Program-made: the position numbers and the translations under genes | The notes under the pieces: model-generated | Databases searched by the model: none | What the model saw: the letters and a program-made list of their open reading frames with translations, nothing else | Told to the model about the DNA's origin: nothing | Assembly (NCBI RefSeq): GCF_900100925.1 | Contig: NZ_FNKO01000001.1 | Coordinates: 1,550,001-1,614,000 of the forward strand | DNA length: 64,000 nt | Direction of reading: 5' to 3' | DNA from: Actinopolyspora saharensis | GTDB lineage: Bacteria; Actinomycetota; Actinomycetes; Mycobacteriales; Pseudonocardiaceae | Shown here: positions 20,932 through 30,470 of the stretch, piece after piece | How positions within the stretch are numbered: the stretch's first letter is position 1 | How the letters are laid out: each line of letters starts with the position of its first letter

Positions 20932-21822
20932 ATGGGCGAGATCCTGGTCGGCACCGCGGGTTGGACCGATCGCGGGCTGCTCCAGTCGGGCTGGTACCCG
21001 CCCGGAACCGACACTCCTGCCAGGAGACTCGCCCACTACGCCGAAAGGTTCCCGCTGGTGGAGGTCGACTCCACCTACTACCACCCGCCGTCCGAACGCA
21101 CCGCGGAGCTGTGGGTGAGGCGCACCCCCGGGGACTTCACGTTCAACGTCAAGGCTTTCCGGCTGTTCACCCGCCATCCCGCGAAACCGTCCACGCTCCC
21201 CCGTGATCTGCGGTGGGCGGCCGGGTCCCGACGGGACAACGTCTCCCTCGACGAGCTGGATCCGGACGTCGTCGAGGAGCTCTGGCGGCGTTTCCGCACC
21301 GCGCTGGCCCCGTTGTACGAGGCGGGCAAGTTGGGCGTGGTGCTGTTCCAGTTCCCGCCCTGGTTCTCGAGCGGCCCCGACAACAGGCGCTACCTGGTCG
21401 AGTGCCGGGACCGCGCCGCGCCGCTGCCGGTGTGCGTCGAGTTCCGCAACCACACCTGGATGGAGGAGCACGAGCGGGAACGAACGCTGGACTTCCTGAG
21501 CCAGCACCGCCTGCCCTGCGTGGTCGTCGACTCACCCCGGGGACACGGCAACTCGATACCACCGGTGATCGCCTCCACCGCCGATCCGGCGGTCGTTCGC
21601 TTCCACGGGCGATCCACCGAGTGGAACAGCCGCATCAAGGAGAGACGTTTCGGCTACAAGTACTCGGAGGAGGAGCTGGCCGCCTGGGTCCCGGCCCTGC
21701 GCGAGTTGTCCGCTTCGGTCAGCACCACCTACGTGGTACTGAACAACTGCTACCGCGACTACGCGCACGTCAACGCGGCCCAGCTGGTCGAGCTCCTCGA
21801 CGGGGCCGGACGCGAGCGTTGA
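20932..21822 (+). CDS. DUF72 domain-containing protein
   Basis: 296 aa. The start VGTAGWTDRGLLQSGWYPP and VEVDSTYYHPPSERTAELW are characteristic of the DUF72 TIM-barrel family (YecE-like). Further conserved pieces are FNVKAFRLFTRHP, LFQFPPWF, VEFRNHTW and VRFHGRSTEWN. Length is somewhat above the common 240-280 aa. No biochemical function is established. Confidence 0.92.
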   Translation: MGEILVGTAGWTDRGLLQSGWYPPGTDTPARRLAHYAERFPLVEVDSTYYHPPSERTAELWVRRTPGDFTFNVKAFRLFTRHPAKPSTLPRDLRWAAGSRRDNVSLDELDPDVVEELWRRFRTALAPLYEAGKLGVVLFQFPPWFSSGPDNRRYLVECRDRAAPLPVCVEFRNHTWMEEHERERTLDFLSQHRLPCVVVDSPRGHGNSIPPVIASTADPAVVRFHGRSTEWNSRIKERRFGYKYSEEELAAWVPALRELSASVSTTYVVLNNCYRDYAHVNAAQLVELLDGAGRER

Positions 21823-21846
21823 GCCGGTTCTCGCAGTCCGGTACGA

Positions 21847-21886
21847 GTGGGGCCTCGCCGGTCTCCTTCCACCGGCGAGGCCCCAC
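21847..21886. terminator. Strong hairpin between convergent genes
   Basis: A perfect 16-bp stem, GTGGGGCCTCGCCGGT (21847-21862) with ACCGGCGAGGCCCCAC (21871-21886), and an 8-nt loop, 24 nt after the DUF72 stop. The MFS gene converges from the other side. Confidence 0.75.
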
Positions 21887-22110
21887 GCTCGTGTCCGCGC
21901 GGACCACCGCCCGGACACCCTCCTCGACTCACTGGTGCTGCTGTTCGGCTCGCGGGTACGCTGCATCCCCGCCGCGGGCTCGCGAGCGGGTGCCCCACCC
22001 GCGAGAAACGGCCACGCGGCCGGGAGGCGCCGGAGCACGCGCGGGCGAACCCGCGGGCCCGGTTCCGGCAACGCGACCCGCTTCGGCGCTGCCGTCGGAG
22101 AGCTCCCCGC

Positions 22111-23385
22111 TCAGGCGGCTTCGGCGGCTGCCTCGTCCGCGTGGTTGGAACCGCTGAGCTTGGTGACCACGGTCAGCGCGATCAGCGCGATCAGCACACC
22201 TGCGGTCATGGTCATGGCCATGGCAGGACCGTCGTTGCCGAGCAGCCCCACGATCGGTGCCATCAGGGCACCGAGCCCGAACTGGAAAGCCCCCAACAGC
22301 GCCGCGGCGGTACCGCCGGAGTCACCGTGCCGTTCCAGCGCCAACGCCGGTGCGTTGGGCAGTACGAAACCGACCGCTCCCAGCATGAACAGCAGCGGGA
22401 CGAAGAAACCGGGAAGTCCGCCGAGGCCGAGCAGCGCCACGGTGGTCAGCACCGCGCCTGCCACGGTGGCAACGGCCAGCGCACCGGAGACGATGCGCTT
22501 CGGGGAGAACCTGCGCAGCAGGACCACGTTGAACTGCGTGGAAGCGATGATCATCAGGGCGCCGAGGCCGAAAACCACGCCGAACTGCTGCTGGTTCAGC
22601 CCGTACTGCTCCTGCAGCACGAACGAGGCCCCGGAGATGTAGGAGAACAGCGCCGACATCCCCAGCGCCGCCACCAGGATCATCACCATGAACTGTCCGT
22701 CGCTCAGCAGCTGCCGGTAGGAGCGCAGCACGGGGCCCATTCCCCCCTTGTGCCTCCGTTCGGGGGGCAGGCTCTCGCGCAGGGCGAGACTGGCCAGCAC
22801 CAGCAGCACCACTCCCAGGACGGCCAGCACGGCGAACACCCCGCGCCACGAGAGCTGCAACAGGATCATGCCGCCCAGAGTGGGGGCTAGAATCGGAGCC
22901 GCCCCGTTGACCAGCATCAACCGCGAGAGCGTCGTCGCCGCGGTGCGTCCGCTGAACAGATCGCTGACCGAGGCGAGGGCGACGACCATTCCGGCCGCTC
23001 CGCCTGCTCCCTGGAGCACGCGCAGGATCCCGAGCACCAGGACGTTGGGGGCGATCAGGCACAGCAACGATGCCGCCACGTGCACGGCTATGCCCACGAT
23101 CAGCGGAATCCGCCGACCGACGGCATCGGAGAACGGCCCCATCACCAGTTGGCCCAGCCCCAGGCCCAGCAGAGTCCCGGTCAGTGTCAGCTGGGTGGCC
23201 GAGGAGCTGGCGTCGAGGCTTTCGCCGATGGCAGGCAGGGCGGGCAGGTACATGTCGATCGTCAGGGGAACCAAGGCGACCAGAGCCCCGAGGACGAGGA
23301 TGATCCGGGCACGTGCCCAACCGGTGGGTTCGGACACACCCGCGCTGGTCGAGGTGGACGTGCTGTGTTCCGCGACTTTTTCCAT
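22111..23385 (-). CDS. Bcr/CflA-type MFS multidrug efflux transporter
   Basis: 424 aa with 12 hydrophobic segments; ATG at 23385 fits GGAAGG better than the adjacent GTG. Features of the Bcr/CflA branch of drug:H+ antiporters are TIDMYLPALPAIGESL in helix 1, the motif-A loop GPFSDAVGRRIPL after helix 2, and RVLQGAGGAAGMVVA in helix 4. The acidic tail HADEAAAEAA is not conserved. An operator-like palindrome 25-46 nt upstream suggests a substrate-responsive repressor, whose gene is not adjacent. Confidence 0.92.
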   Translation of the reverse strand: MEKVAEHSTSTSTSAGVSEPTGWARARIILVLGALVALVPLTIDMYLPALPAIGESLDASSSATQLTLTGTLLGLGLGQLVMGPFSDAVGRRIPLIVGIAVHVAASLLCLIAPNVLVLGILRVLQGAGGAAGMVVALASVSDLFSGRTAATTLSRLMLVNGAAPILAPTLGGMILLQLSWRGVFAVLAVLGVVLLVLASLALRESLPPERRHKGGMGPVLRSYRQLLSDGQFMVMILVAALGMSALFSYISGASFVLQEQYGLNQQQFGVVFGLGALMIIASTQFNVVLLRRFSPKRIVSGALAVATVAGAVLTTVALLGLGGLPGFFVPLLFMLGAVGFVLPNAPALALERHGDSGGTAAALLGAFQFGLGALMAPIVGLLGNDGPAMAMTMTAGVLIALIALTVVTKLSGSNHADEAAAEAA

Positions 23386-23409
23386 CACGACCTTCCGGAC
23401 GGGAACGAT

Positions 23410-23431
23410 AAGTTGACAGGACTGCCAACTT
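23410..23431. promoter_or_regulatory. Operator-like inverted repeat upstream of the MFS gene
   Basis: AAGTTGACAG-GA-CTGCCAACTT: 10-bp arms with one mismatch, 2-nt spacer, ending 25 nt before the MFS start codon. Its size and position suit a MarR- or TetR-type repressor. Confidence 0.5.
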
Positions 23432-23777
23432 CACAGCGAACGTGAAGGACTTTTTATTCCCGGCTGCGCGGTTCGCGGTCGAATCAGCAGAACTCGTGTG
23501 AGCTCCGTCCGTGATCGACCGGCGCCCGTGGCCGCACGGTCTCCGGGAGCAAGCGGGACGCGCAGCAGCCGATCACGGGGAGTGACCACGCAGCGTCCGC
23601 AACCGCTCACCGAGAACCGCCGCGGGAATCACCGGCCGCGCTTCGCGGAGCAGCACCGGGAGATCGGTGGAAGAGAACAACGGCACGCTCGACCGGCGCC
23701 TCACGAGGCGCACGGCCCCGCTTCCGCGCCGGAACCGCGCGGCGCGCCTACGCCGCTCTCCTCGCTCCGCACGGCGT
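23432..23777. other. Intergenic region between minus-strand genes
   Basis: About 346 nt. No supported gene. A short minus-strand stretch at about 23580-23690 reads plausibly as protein (STDLPVLLREARPVIPA) but has no start or ribosome site and may be a relic. Confidence 0.35.
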
Positions 23778-25283
23778 TCACTCCTCGTCGTTGAGCAACC
23801 GATCGAGCCGAGTCCTGGTTCCGGCACGACGCCAGTCCCGCACGGGCAGGGTTTCGAGCAGCTGCTCCAGGACCTCCGCGTCCCACCTCCCGCTATCGGT
23901 GTGGGCGAAGCGCCACAGCAGTTCCGGGTCCCGCGCGGCGAGCACGGCAGCACGCATCCCGGCCAGCAGCTCGTCCCGCTCAGCCCGCACCACCGGTGCG
24001 TCCGAGCCGGGAAGCAGTCCTTGTCCGTAGCGTTCCAGGGCCGCCGCAGGCCGTCCTTCGCGCAGCAGCGAACGCACCGCGGTGAAATCGGCCTCCACCC
24101 GCACGCCGAGACGGTACGGCTTGGTGCGCACGATCGAGTTCCCCAGGCGAGCGCGAAGTCGGTGCAACTCGGCGCGCACGGTGACCGGATTGCCCTGTTC
24201 CCCGTGCACCATCAGCGCGAGCTGCTCGGCGTTCAGCCCCTCCGGGCGCAGCGTCAGGGCCGCGAGCAGCTCGGCGTGGCGCTGTCCCACGCGAACGGAC
24301 CGGTCGTTCAGCTCCACCTCGGGCCACGTTCCCGTGAAGCGCAACCGCAGCACGGAATCGCGTTGTTTCACCCCGGAGACGCGGTAGGTTCGCAACAGGT
24401 AGCCCTCCGTCAGGGGCTCGAGCACCGCCTTCCTGCCGTTTCCCGCGTCGAACTCCTCCCCGCAGGTCCGCGGAACCGCCCCTTCGGGGAGCGCGAGGTT
24501 TCGCGGTTCGGAGGCGATGACCCGACCGTACGGACTCAACAGCGCCACCGACTCCCCGGACGAGGGACGCAACCGCGGCATCTCCCGCTCGACGATCCGC
24601 ATGTGCCGCCGACGCATCTGCTCGGCGAGCTCCCCCTCCGCCAACCGGGAGGCGGCCGCGACCAGCGCGGGCAACGTCGGGTGCATGGTGTGCAGGGGAC
24701 CGCTGAGATCTATCGAACCGATGACCTCGCCCGTCTCCGGGTCCCGTATCGGGCTGGCCGCGCAGGTCCAGGAGTGATACGTGCAAACCAGGTGCTCGGC
24801 GGAGTGGATCTGCACCGACGTGCCCGTGGCCAGCGTGGTTCCCATGGCGTTGGTGCCGATGGTCTCCTCCGCCCAGCGGGTTCCCTCGCTGAGCAGGACG
24901 TCGTCGGCCTTGCGGCACACGCTCGGATGACCTTCCCGCCAGAGGATGTGGCCCGTCTCGTCGGTAACGATCATGATGTGGGCGCACTCGCCCACTTCGT
25001 CCAACAACGTCCGGCGCAGCAGCGGAAGACAGCTCGCCAGCGAGTGCGCGTCGCGCTGCTCCTCGAGCTCGTCCGCGGCGAAGACGATCGGGGGTTGCCA
25101 GCCGTTGGGATCGATTCGGGCCTGCAGGGAGCGTTGCCAGGAGGCGGCCACCACCGGACGGGGCGTTTCCTCCTCGTCCGATTCCGAGAGCGTCGCCGCG
25201 TGGATCCGCTCGAGCCTGCGCGCCCGTTCGAGAGGATCGGTGGAGACTTCCGGGAAATTCATCATGGCGAAGTGTTCGGGCAA
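23778..25283 (-). CDS. GAF-domain transcriptional regulator (AcoR-like, without AAA+ domain)
   Basis: Up to 501 aa from TTG 25283, where a weak AAGGCAGG lies upstream; ATGs at 25265 and 25262 are alternatives without a ribosome site. Residues about 40-200 form the sensory part of AcoR-like activators (VVAASWQRSLQARIDP; GTRWAEETIGTNAMGTTLA; CAASPIRDPETGEVIGSIDL). The C-terminal part has a winged-helix-like region (VRVGQRHAELLAALTLRPE ... VTVRAELHRLRARLGNSI). There is no sigma-54 AAA+ domain. It is divergent from the aldehyde dehydrogenase gene and is probably its regulator. Confidence 0.88.
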   Translation of the reverse strand: MPEHFAMMNFPEVSTDPLERARRLERIHAATLSESDEEETPRPVVAASWQRSLQARIDPNGWQPPIVFAADELEEQRDAHSLASCLPLLRRTLLDEVGECAHIMIVTDETGHILWREGHPSVCRKADDVLLSEGTRWAEETIGTNAMGTTLATGTSVQIHSAEHLVCTYHSWTCAASPIRDPETGEVIGSIDLSGPLHTMHPTLPALVAAASRLAEGELAEQMRRRHMRIVEREMPRLRPSSGESVALLSPYGRVIASEPRNLALPEGAVPRTCGEEFDAGNGRKAVLEPLTEGYLLRTYRVSGVKQRDSVLRLRFTGTWPEVELNDRSVRVGQRHAELLAALTLRPEGLNAEQLALMVHGEQGNPVTVRAELHRLRARLGNSIVRTKPYRLGVRVEADFTAVRSLLREGRPAAALERYGQGLLPGSDAPVVRAERDELLAGMRAAVLAARDPELLWRFAHTDSGRWDAEVLEQLLETLPVRDWRRAGTRTRLDRLLNDEE

Positions 25284-25408
25284 TCGACCTGCCTTGCGGT
25301 GTCCTCACGGTCGTACGCGTCGATCGATGCGATCGACATCATACTGATAGGTGGCCCGGGTTACATACAAGCGTCGACCGCCGTCGTGGACACCGCCTTT
25401 CGCGCGAA

Positions 25409-25423
25409 ACGTTGTTGCAACGT
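25409..25423. promoter_or_regulatory. Candidate operator for the aldehyde dehydrogenase unit
   Basis: ACGTTG-TTG-CAACGT is a perfect inverted repeat, 96 nt upstream of the dehydrogenase start and inside the divergent promoter region shared with the GAF regulator. Confidence 0.45.
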
Positions 25424-25518
25424 GGCGCTGCTCAGAATTCCCCACGTCGACCACCCCTCGCGAAACCGCGTACCGCGGTGGCCGAACCAGTCGACACAGT
25501 TCGAACGGAGGTGGGGGA

Positions 25519-27042
25519 ATGCCCCAGTACGCAGCTCCGGGAACCGCCGGATCCGTCGTCGAGTACAGGTCCCGCTACGACCACTTCATCGGCGGCGAGT
25601 ACGTCCCCCCGGCCGGGGGAGACTACTTCGAGAATCCGACTCCCGTCACGGGGCGAGTGTTCACGGAACTGGCCCGCGGCACGGCCCCCGACGTGGAAAA
25701 GGCCGTGGACGCGGCCGAAGGGGCCGCCAAGTCGTGGGGCAGAACGGCACCGGCCGAGCGCGCCAAGGTGCTGCTGGCCGTGGCGGACCGGATCGAGGAG
25801 AACCTCGAGAAGCTCGCCGTGGCCGAGTCCTGGGACAACGGTAAACCGGTGCGGGAAACGCTGGCGGCCGACATGCCGTTGGCCGTCGACCACTTCCGCT
25901 ACTTCGCCGGAGCTCTGCGTGCTCAGGAGGGCACGCTCTCCCAGATCGACGAGGACACGGTCGCCTACCACTTCCACGAACCCCTGGGGGTGGTCGGCCA
26001 GATCATCCCGTGGAACTTCCCCGTGCTGATGGCCACGTGGAAACTCGCCCCGGCGCTGGCCGGCGGCAACACCGTGGTGCTCAAGCCCGCCGAGCAGACC
26101 CCCGCCTCGATCCACGTGCTGCTGGAGCTGATCGCGGACCTGCTGCCCGCCGGTGTGCTCAACGTGGTCAACGGTTTCGGGGTGGAAGCCGGGAAACCGC
26201 TGGCCTCGAACCCGCGGATCAACAAGATCGCCTTCACCGGCGAGACCACCACCGGCAGGCTGATCCTGCAGTACGCCAGCGAGAACATCATCCCCGCCAC
26301 GGTGGAGCTGGGCGGCAAGAGCCCGAACATCTTCTTCGACGACGTCACCGCCGCCGACGACGCCTTCCGCGACAAGGCGCTCGAGGGGTTCGCGCTGTTC
26401 GCGTTGAACCAGGGCGAAGTGTGCACCTGCCCCTCCCGCGCCCTGGTGCAACGAGGCATCTACGACGAGTTCGTCGCCGCCGCGGTCGAACGCACCGAGC
26501 GCAACGCCCCGGGGCACCCGCTGGACACCGAAACCAGGATCGGGGCTCAGGCCAGCAACGACCAGCTCGAGAAGATCCTCGCCTACATCGACATCGGCAA
26601 GCAGGAAGGCGCCAGGATCCTCACCGGTGGCGGACGAGCGGACCCGGGGGGCGAGCTCAGCGGGGGATACTACGTGGAGCCGACCGTTTTCGAGGGGCAC
26701 AACAGGCAGCGCATCTTCCAGGAGGAGATCTTCGGCCCCGTGGTCTCGGTGACCTCCTTCGAGGACTACGAGGAGGCCGTCGAGATCGCCAACGACACGC
26801 TCTACGGCCTGGGCGCCGGTGTGTGGTCCCGGAACGGCAACACCGCGTACCGCGCCGCGCGGGACATCCAGGCCGGACGCGTCTGGGTGAACAACTACCA
26901 CTCGTACCCGGCGCACGCCGCCTTCGGCGGTTACAAGCAGTCCGGGATCGGCAGGGAAACCCACAAGATGATGCTCGATCACTACCAACAGACCAAGAAC
27001 ATGCTGGTCAGCTACTCGGTGAACTCCATGGGGCTGTTCTGA
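25519..27042 (+). CDS. Aldehyde dehydrogenase (ExaC/AldA-type)
   Basis: 507 aa; the start is fixed by GGAGG 7 nt before ATG 25519. NAD-dependent oxidation of aldehydes such as acetaldehyde to acids. Visible are [19 protein letters not shown], the cofactor region [11 protein letters not shown], the catalytic Glu in [10 protein letters not shown], and the catalytic Cys in [14 protein letters not shown]. The C-terminal [19 protein letters not shown] fits the acetaldehyde dehydrogenase II group. It overlaps the following DUF779 gene by one base. Confidence 0.95.
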   Translation: MPQYAAPGTAGSVVEYRSRYDHFIGGEYVPPAGGDYFENPTPVTGRVFTELARGTAPDVEKAVDAAEGAAKSWGRTAPAERAKVLLAVADRIEENLEKLAVAESWDNGKPVRETLAADMPLAVDHFRYFAGALRAQEGTLSQIDEDTVAYHFHEPLGVVGQIIPWNFPVLMATWKLAPALAGGNTVVLKPAEQTPASIHVLLELIADLLPAGVLNVVNGFGVEAGKPLASNPRINKIAFTGETTTGRLILQYASENIIPATVELGGKSPNIFFDDVTAADDAFRDKALEGFALFALNQGEVCTCPSRALVQRGIYDEFVAAAVERTERNAPGHPLDTETRIGAQASNDQLEKILAYIDIGKQEGARILTGGGRADPGGELSGGYYVEPTVFEGHNRQRIFQEEIFGPVVSVTSFEDYEEAVEIANDTLYGLGAGVWSRNGNTAYRAARDIQAGRVWVNNYHSYPAHAAFGGYKQSGIGRETHKMMLDHYQQTKNMLVSYSVNSMGLF

Positions 27043-27422
27043 TGGATTCGGGGGAGAACAGCAGGGTGGACGTGACCGAGCGGGCGGCCGAACTTCTCCG
27101 GAGCCTGCGACAGCGGTACGGCGCGGTCATGTTCCACCAGTCCGGTGGATGCTGTGACGGCAGCGCACCGATGTGCTACCCGAAGGGGGAGTTCCGCACG
27201 GGAGTCAACGACGTGCACGTCGGGAGCCTGAGCGTCGTCGGTGTTCCCGAGCGGATCGAGGTGTGGATGTCCGGGCCGCAGTTCGAGTACTGGCAGCACA
27301 CCCACCTGACCATAGACGTGGTCGCCGGGCGCGGCAGCGGGTTCTCGCTGGAAGCCCCGGACGGGGTGCGCTTTCTGCTGCGCTCCCGATTGCTCACCGA
27401 GCAGGAGCTGGACAACCTCTGA
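27042..27422 (+). CDS. DUF779 domain-containing protein
   Basis: 126 aa; its ATG overlaps the dehydrogenase stop (TGATG), implying translational coupling. FHQSGGCCDGSAPMCYP with three cysteines, QFEYWQHTHLTIDVVAGRG and an SLEAPDGVRFLLRSR tail define DUF779. The family almost always accompanies acetaldehyde-type dehydrogenases. The Cys/His content suggests metal binding, but no activity is established. Confidence 0.93.
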   Translation: MDSGENSRVDVTERAAELLRSLRQRYGAVMFHQSGGCCDGSAPMCYPKGEFRTGVNDVHVGSLSVVGVPERIEVWMSGPQFEYWQHTHLTIDVVAGRGSGFSLEAPDGVRFLLRSRLLTEQELDNL

Positions 27423-27428
27423 TCCCCG

Positions 27429-27462
27429 CCCGGGGTGGTCCTCGGCCGAGGGCCATCCCGGG
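27429..27462 (+). terminator. Imperfect hairpin after DUF779
   Basis: CCCGGGGTGGTCC (27429-27441) pairs with GGGCCATCCCGGG (27450-27462) with two wobble positions, 7 nt after the DUF779 stop. Confidence 0.5.
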
Positions 27463-27842
27463 CAACCGCCCCGGTCCCCTGCGGGGAAGGTCGGTGCGCC
27501 TGCAACACCTCAGGGCTTTCCGAACGAGCTCGTGCACCGGTCCGAACGACTGCCGGGCGAATTGCCACCGCACCGGAAGCAGCCGAAAAGCGGGAACCCG
27601 GGACCGCTTTCCACCGGAATCGGGCGGGGAAACTCCCCGGGAATCCGTTCTCCGCTCTCCTGCCCTGCCTTTCCAGTTGCGCCGAAGTACCCCGAAGCAT
27701 TTCCGTTCGCACCGAAATTCCCGCTCACAAGGCCGCACAAGCTTCCTGCGACGCAATTTCGCGCACGCTAGGGTGAGGCCGTCGACAACGTGCGCGGAAA
27801 TTCCCCGGCACGCTCCCCGAGGTGGCAGCGAGAGGTGCGCGG
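27463..27842. other. Intergenic region upstream of the CDF transporter
   Basis: 380 nt before the CDF gene. No supported coding sequence or repeat; it should hold the transporter promoter. Confidence 0.35.
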
Positions 27843-28799
27843 ATGGGCGAACACGGACACGGCCACTCACACGTAGCCGACCGTGAAGCCGATCGGAGGT
27901 ATCTGAGCGCGGCACTGGCCGTGATCGCGCTGTTCATGATCGTGGAAATCGTGGTCGGGGTGTACGCCTCCTCGCTCGCACTGATCTCCGACGCCGGTCA
28001 CATGCTCACCGACGCCGGAGCACTGGCTCTCGCGCTCGTGGCGGGCAGGCTCGCCAGAACACCGGCCCGGGGCGCCTACACCTTCGGTCTCAAGCGAGCC
28101 GAGATCCTCTCGGCCCAGATCAACGGCATAACGCTGTTCGCGCTGGTCGGCTACTTCCTCGTCGAGGGAATCCGGCGGCTGGTCTCCCCTCCCGAAGTGG
28201 GGGGCGCCTTCGTGCTCGTGACCGCTCTGGTGGGGATCGTGGTCAACCTGATCGCCACGTGGCTGATCAGCAGGGGCAACAGGCAGAGTCTCAACGTCGA
28301 GGGGGCTTTCCAGCACATCCTCAACGACCTCTACGCCTTCCTCGCAACAGCGGTGGCCGGGCTCGTGGTCCTGTCGACCGGCTGGACGCGCGCGGACGCG
28401 CTCGCCGCGCTCGTCGTAGCCGCCCTCATGGCCAAAGCGGGCTACGGGCTCATCCGCGACTCGGCCCGGGTCTTCCTCGAAGCCGCTCCGCGGGGGATCG
28501 ACCCGCAGCTGCTGGAAACGGAGATGCGCGGGATCACCGGCGTGGTCGAGGTTCACGAGCTGCACGTGTGGGAAGTGACGTCCGGCTTCCCCGCCCTGTC
28601 CGCCCACGTGCTCGTGTCGGCCGAGCAGGACTGCCACGAACGGAGGACAGCCGTCGAACGGCTGCTGCGCGACCGGCACGAGATCCGGCACACCACCCTC
28701 CAGGTGGATCACCGGCAGGACTTCCTGCCCACGGAGTCGTTGCGTCCTCGCTCCCCGGAGGAGCAGGACGACGCGGACCACGGGACCGGCCGGGAGTGA
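27843..28799 (+). CDS. Cation diffusion facilitator (zinc/cobalt efflux, CzcD/ZitB-like)
   Basis: 318 aa; ATG 27843 with GAGAGG upstream gives the His-rich start GEHGHGHSHV. Six hydrophobic segments. The metal-site motif in TM2 is DAGHMLTDAGALALAL (HxxxD) and the second in TM5 is FQHILNDLYAFLA (HxxxD). His/Asp at both positions is the pattern of zinc exporters. The C-terminal cytosolic domain (ITGVVEVHELHVWEVTSGF) is complete. Confidence 0.95.
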   Translation: MGEHGHGHSHVADREADRRYLSAALAVIALFMIVEIVVGVYASSLALISDAGHMLTDAGALALALVAGRLARTPARGAYTFGLKRAEILSAQINGITLFALVGYFLVEGIRRLVSPPEVGGAFVLVTALVGIVVNLIATWLISRGNRQSLNVEGAFQHILNDLYAFLATAVAGLVVLSTGWTRADALAALVVAALMAKAGYGLIRDSARVFLEAAPRGIDPQLLETEMRGITGVVEVHELHVWEVTSGFPALSAHVLVSAEQDCHERRTAVERLLRDRHEIRHTTLQVDHRQDFLPTESLRPRSPEEQDDADHGTGRE

Positions 28800-28885
28800 C
28801 ACCTCCGGACACCGGTCACCGGTGCGCGGCAGGAACCGGCCGCGTCCGCCCCGGGGCAGTCCGCTCCCCTGCCGGGGGCTCCGCG

Positions 28886-30376
28886 TCAGTGCTCGGTCCC
28901 GTTCAGCACCCGCAGGGCCAGCCACAGTTCCGCGCGCACCCCGGGTTGATCCAGATCGCGCCCGAGCAGTGACTCCACCTTGCGGATCCGGTTGCGCAGC
29001 GTGTGGCGGTGCACTCCCAGCGCGCCTGCTGCCTGCTCCCACTGCCCGTGCCGGGCCAGCCACTCGCGCAGCGAGCCGAGCAGCTCCTGACTGCCCTCCA
29101 GCGGGGCCAGCAGGGACGCGGCGAACCCGCTCGCTCGATCCGCCGGAACCAGCTCCAGCAGGCCGCATCCGGCCAGCTCGGCGAACCGCACCACCTCGAC
29201 CCCGGTGCGGGCCGCGGCCACGGCCTGCTCCGCCTGGCGCAGGGCACGCGAGATTCCGTTCGAGTCGCACGGTTCGGAAACCCCGACCCGCGCGCCGCAC
29301 CGACGGCTCAGCAGCTCCGCGCTCGCCCCCTCGGCCGGAACCACCGCCAGCACGGTTCCTTCGTGCTCGACCGGGTAGACCGTTTCCGCGGAGCTTCCCG
29401 TCTCGAGCAGGTACAGCAGTTCCTCCCGGTCGCGTTCCCCGGAGAAGGCCAGCACCCGGACGGGCGAGGTGGGAAATCCGACCCGCAGGTCGTCGAGCAC
29501 CTCCCAGACGGGCTCGCCCGCCAACAGGGTCCGCAGGAATCCGGTGCGCAGTTTCCGCCGCGCGGAGCGCAGCGTCTCGGTCTGCCGCAGAGCCAGGATC
29601 AACAAGGAGGCAGCCGAGTTGATCACTTGCCGTTCGGCCGTGCCGAACGAGCGCGCACGACCGACTGCGAGCACCGCCCCGTTCCCCGCTCCGAGGTCCT
29701 GCAGGCTGATCACCTGCTCGGACAGCTCGACCTCCACGGCACCTCTGCCCTGCCTGCCGTGCAGCCGCTCGGCCTCTGCGGCGAGCACCCGCGCCGATTC
29801 TCCTGCCGTGGTCGGAGCGGCGTGCAACACCGCTCCCGCACCGTCCAGCAACGCCACCCACCCCTCGACGAAACCGGCCAGCTTGCGGATCAGCGGGGCC
29901 AGGTCCCGCTTGCTCCCGGCCGCTCGGGCCAGTTCGTGTTGAGCTCGGCTGAGCCGCCGGACTCCCTCGTACTCGTCCTCGGCCAGCGCGCGTGAGACCG
30001 CCTTGCTGATCGCGATGAACGGTGTCCGGTGCGGCACGACCACCAGCGGCAGCCCCGCTTCGGCAGCCGCCGCGATCAGTTCCCGCGGCACTTCACCGTG
30101 GGTGAACCCCACCCCGAAACCGAGCCCGGACACCCCGGCCGCAGCGACCCTGTTCACGTACTCCCCGCACTCGGGACCGCGCAGCGTCAGTCCCGTGGTC
30201 AGCAGCAGCTCCCCGCCCTCGAGGAAAGGGGTGGGATCGGCCAGCTCGCTGGTGTGCACCCAGGAGATCGGCCGGTCCGCGAAGCCGCGGTTCCCGTGAA
30301 TCGTCAGCTCCAGCTCCGGATCCTCGAGGAGGTCCCGCACCGTCAACGTCACCGGCAACAACTCCAAACCGTCCAT
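28886..30376 (-). CDS. PucR-family transcriptional regulator
   Basis: 496 aa from ATG 30376, without a clear ribosome site. The N-terminal PucR domain begins VTLTVRDLLEDPELELTIHG and includes WVHTSELADPTPFLEGGELL; a GGDEF-like middle follows; the C-terminal HTH_30 reads QWEQAAGALGVHRHTLRNRI. PucR proteins regulate purine, amine and amino-acid catabolism. It is divergent from gabT with a 94-nt gap and is probably its regulator. Confidence 0.93.
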   Translation of the reverse strand: MDGLELLPVTLTVRDLLEDPELELTIHGNRGFADRPISWVHTSELADPTPFLEGGELLLTTGLTLRGPECGEYVNRVAAAGVSGLGFGVGFTHGEVPRELIAAAAEAGLPLVVVPHRTPFIAISKAVSRALAEDEYEGVRRLSRAQHELARAAGSKRDLAPLIRKLAGFVEGWVALLDGAGAVLHAAPTTAGESARVLAAEAERLHGRQGRGAVEVELSEQVISLQDLGAGNGAVLAVGRARSFGTAERQVINSAASLLILALRQTETLRSARRKLRTGFLRTLLAGEPVWEVLDDLRVGFPTSPVRVLAFSGERDREELLYLLETGSSAETVYPVEHEGTVLAVVPAEGASAELLSRRCGARVGVSEPCDSNGISRALRQAEQAVAAARTGVEVVRFAELAGCGLLELVPADRASGFAASLLAPLEGSQELLGSLREWLARHGQWEQAAGALGVHRHTLRNRIRKVESLLGRDLDQPGVRAELWLALRVLNGTEH

Positions 30377-30470
30377 CGAACCGTGCGCTGGTGGCCGTGG
30401 TGTCCACTGCGTATCACCGCTATAGCACCGAAGCTGTCCCCGAACACTTCACGACGGAGCGGAGACTGCG

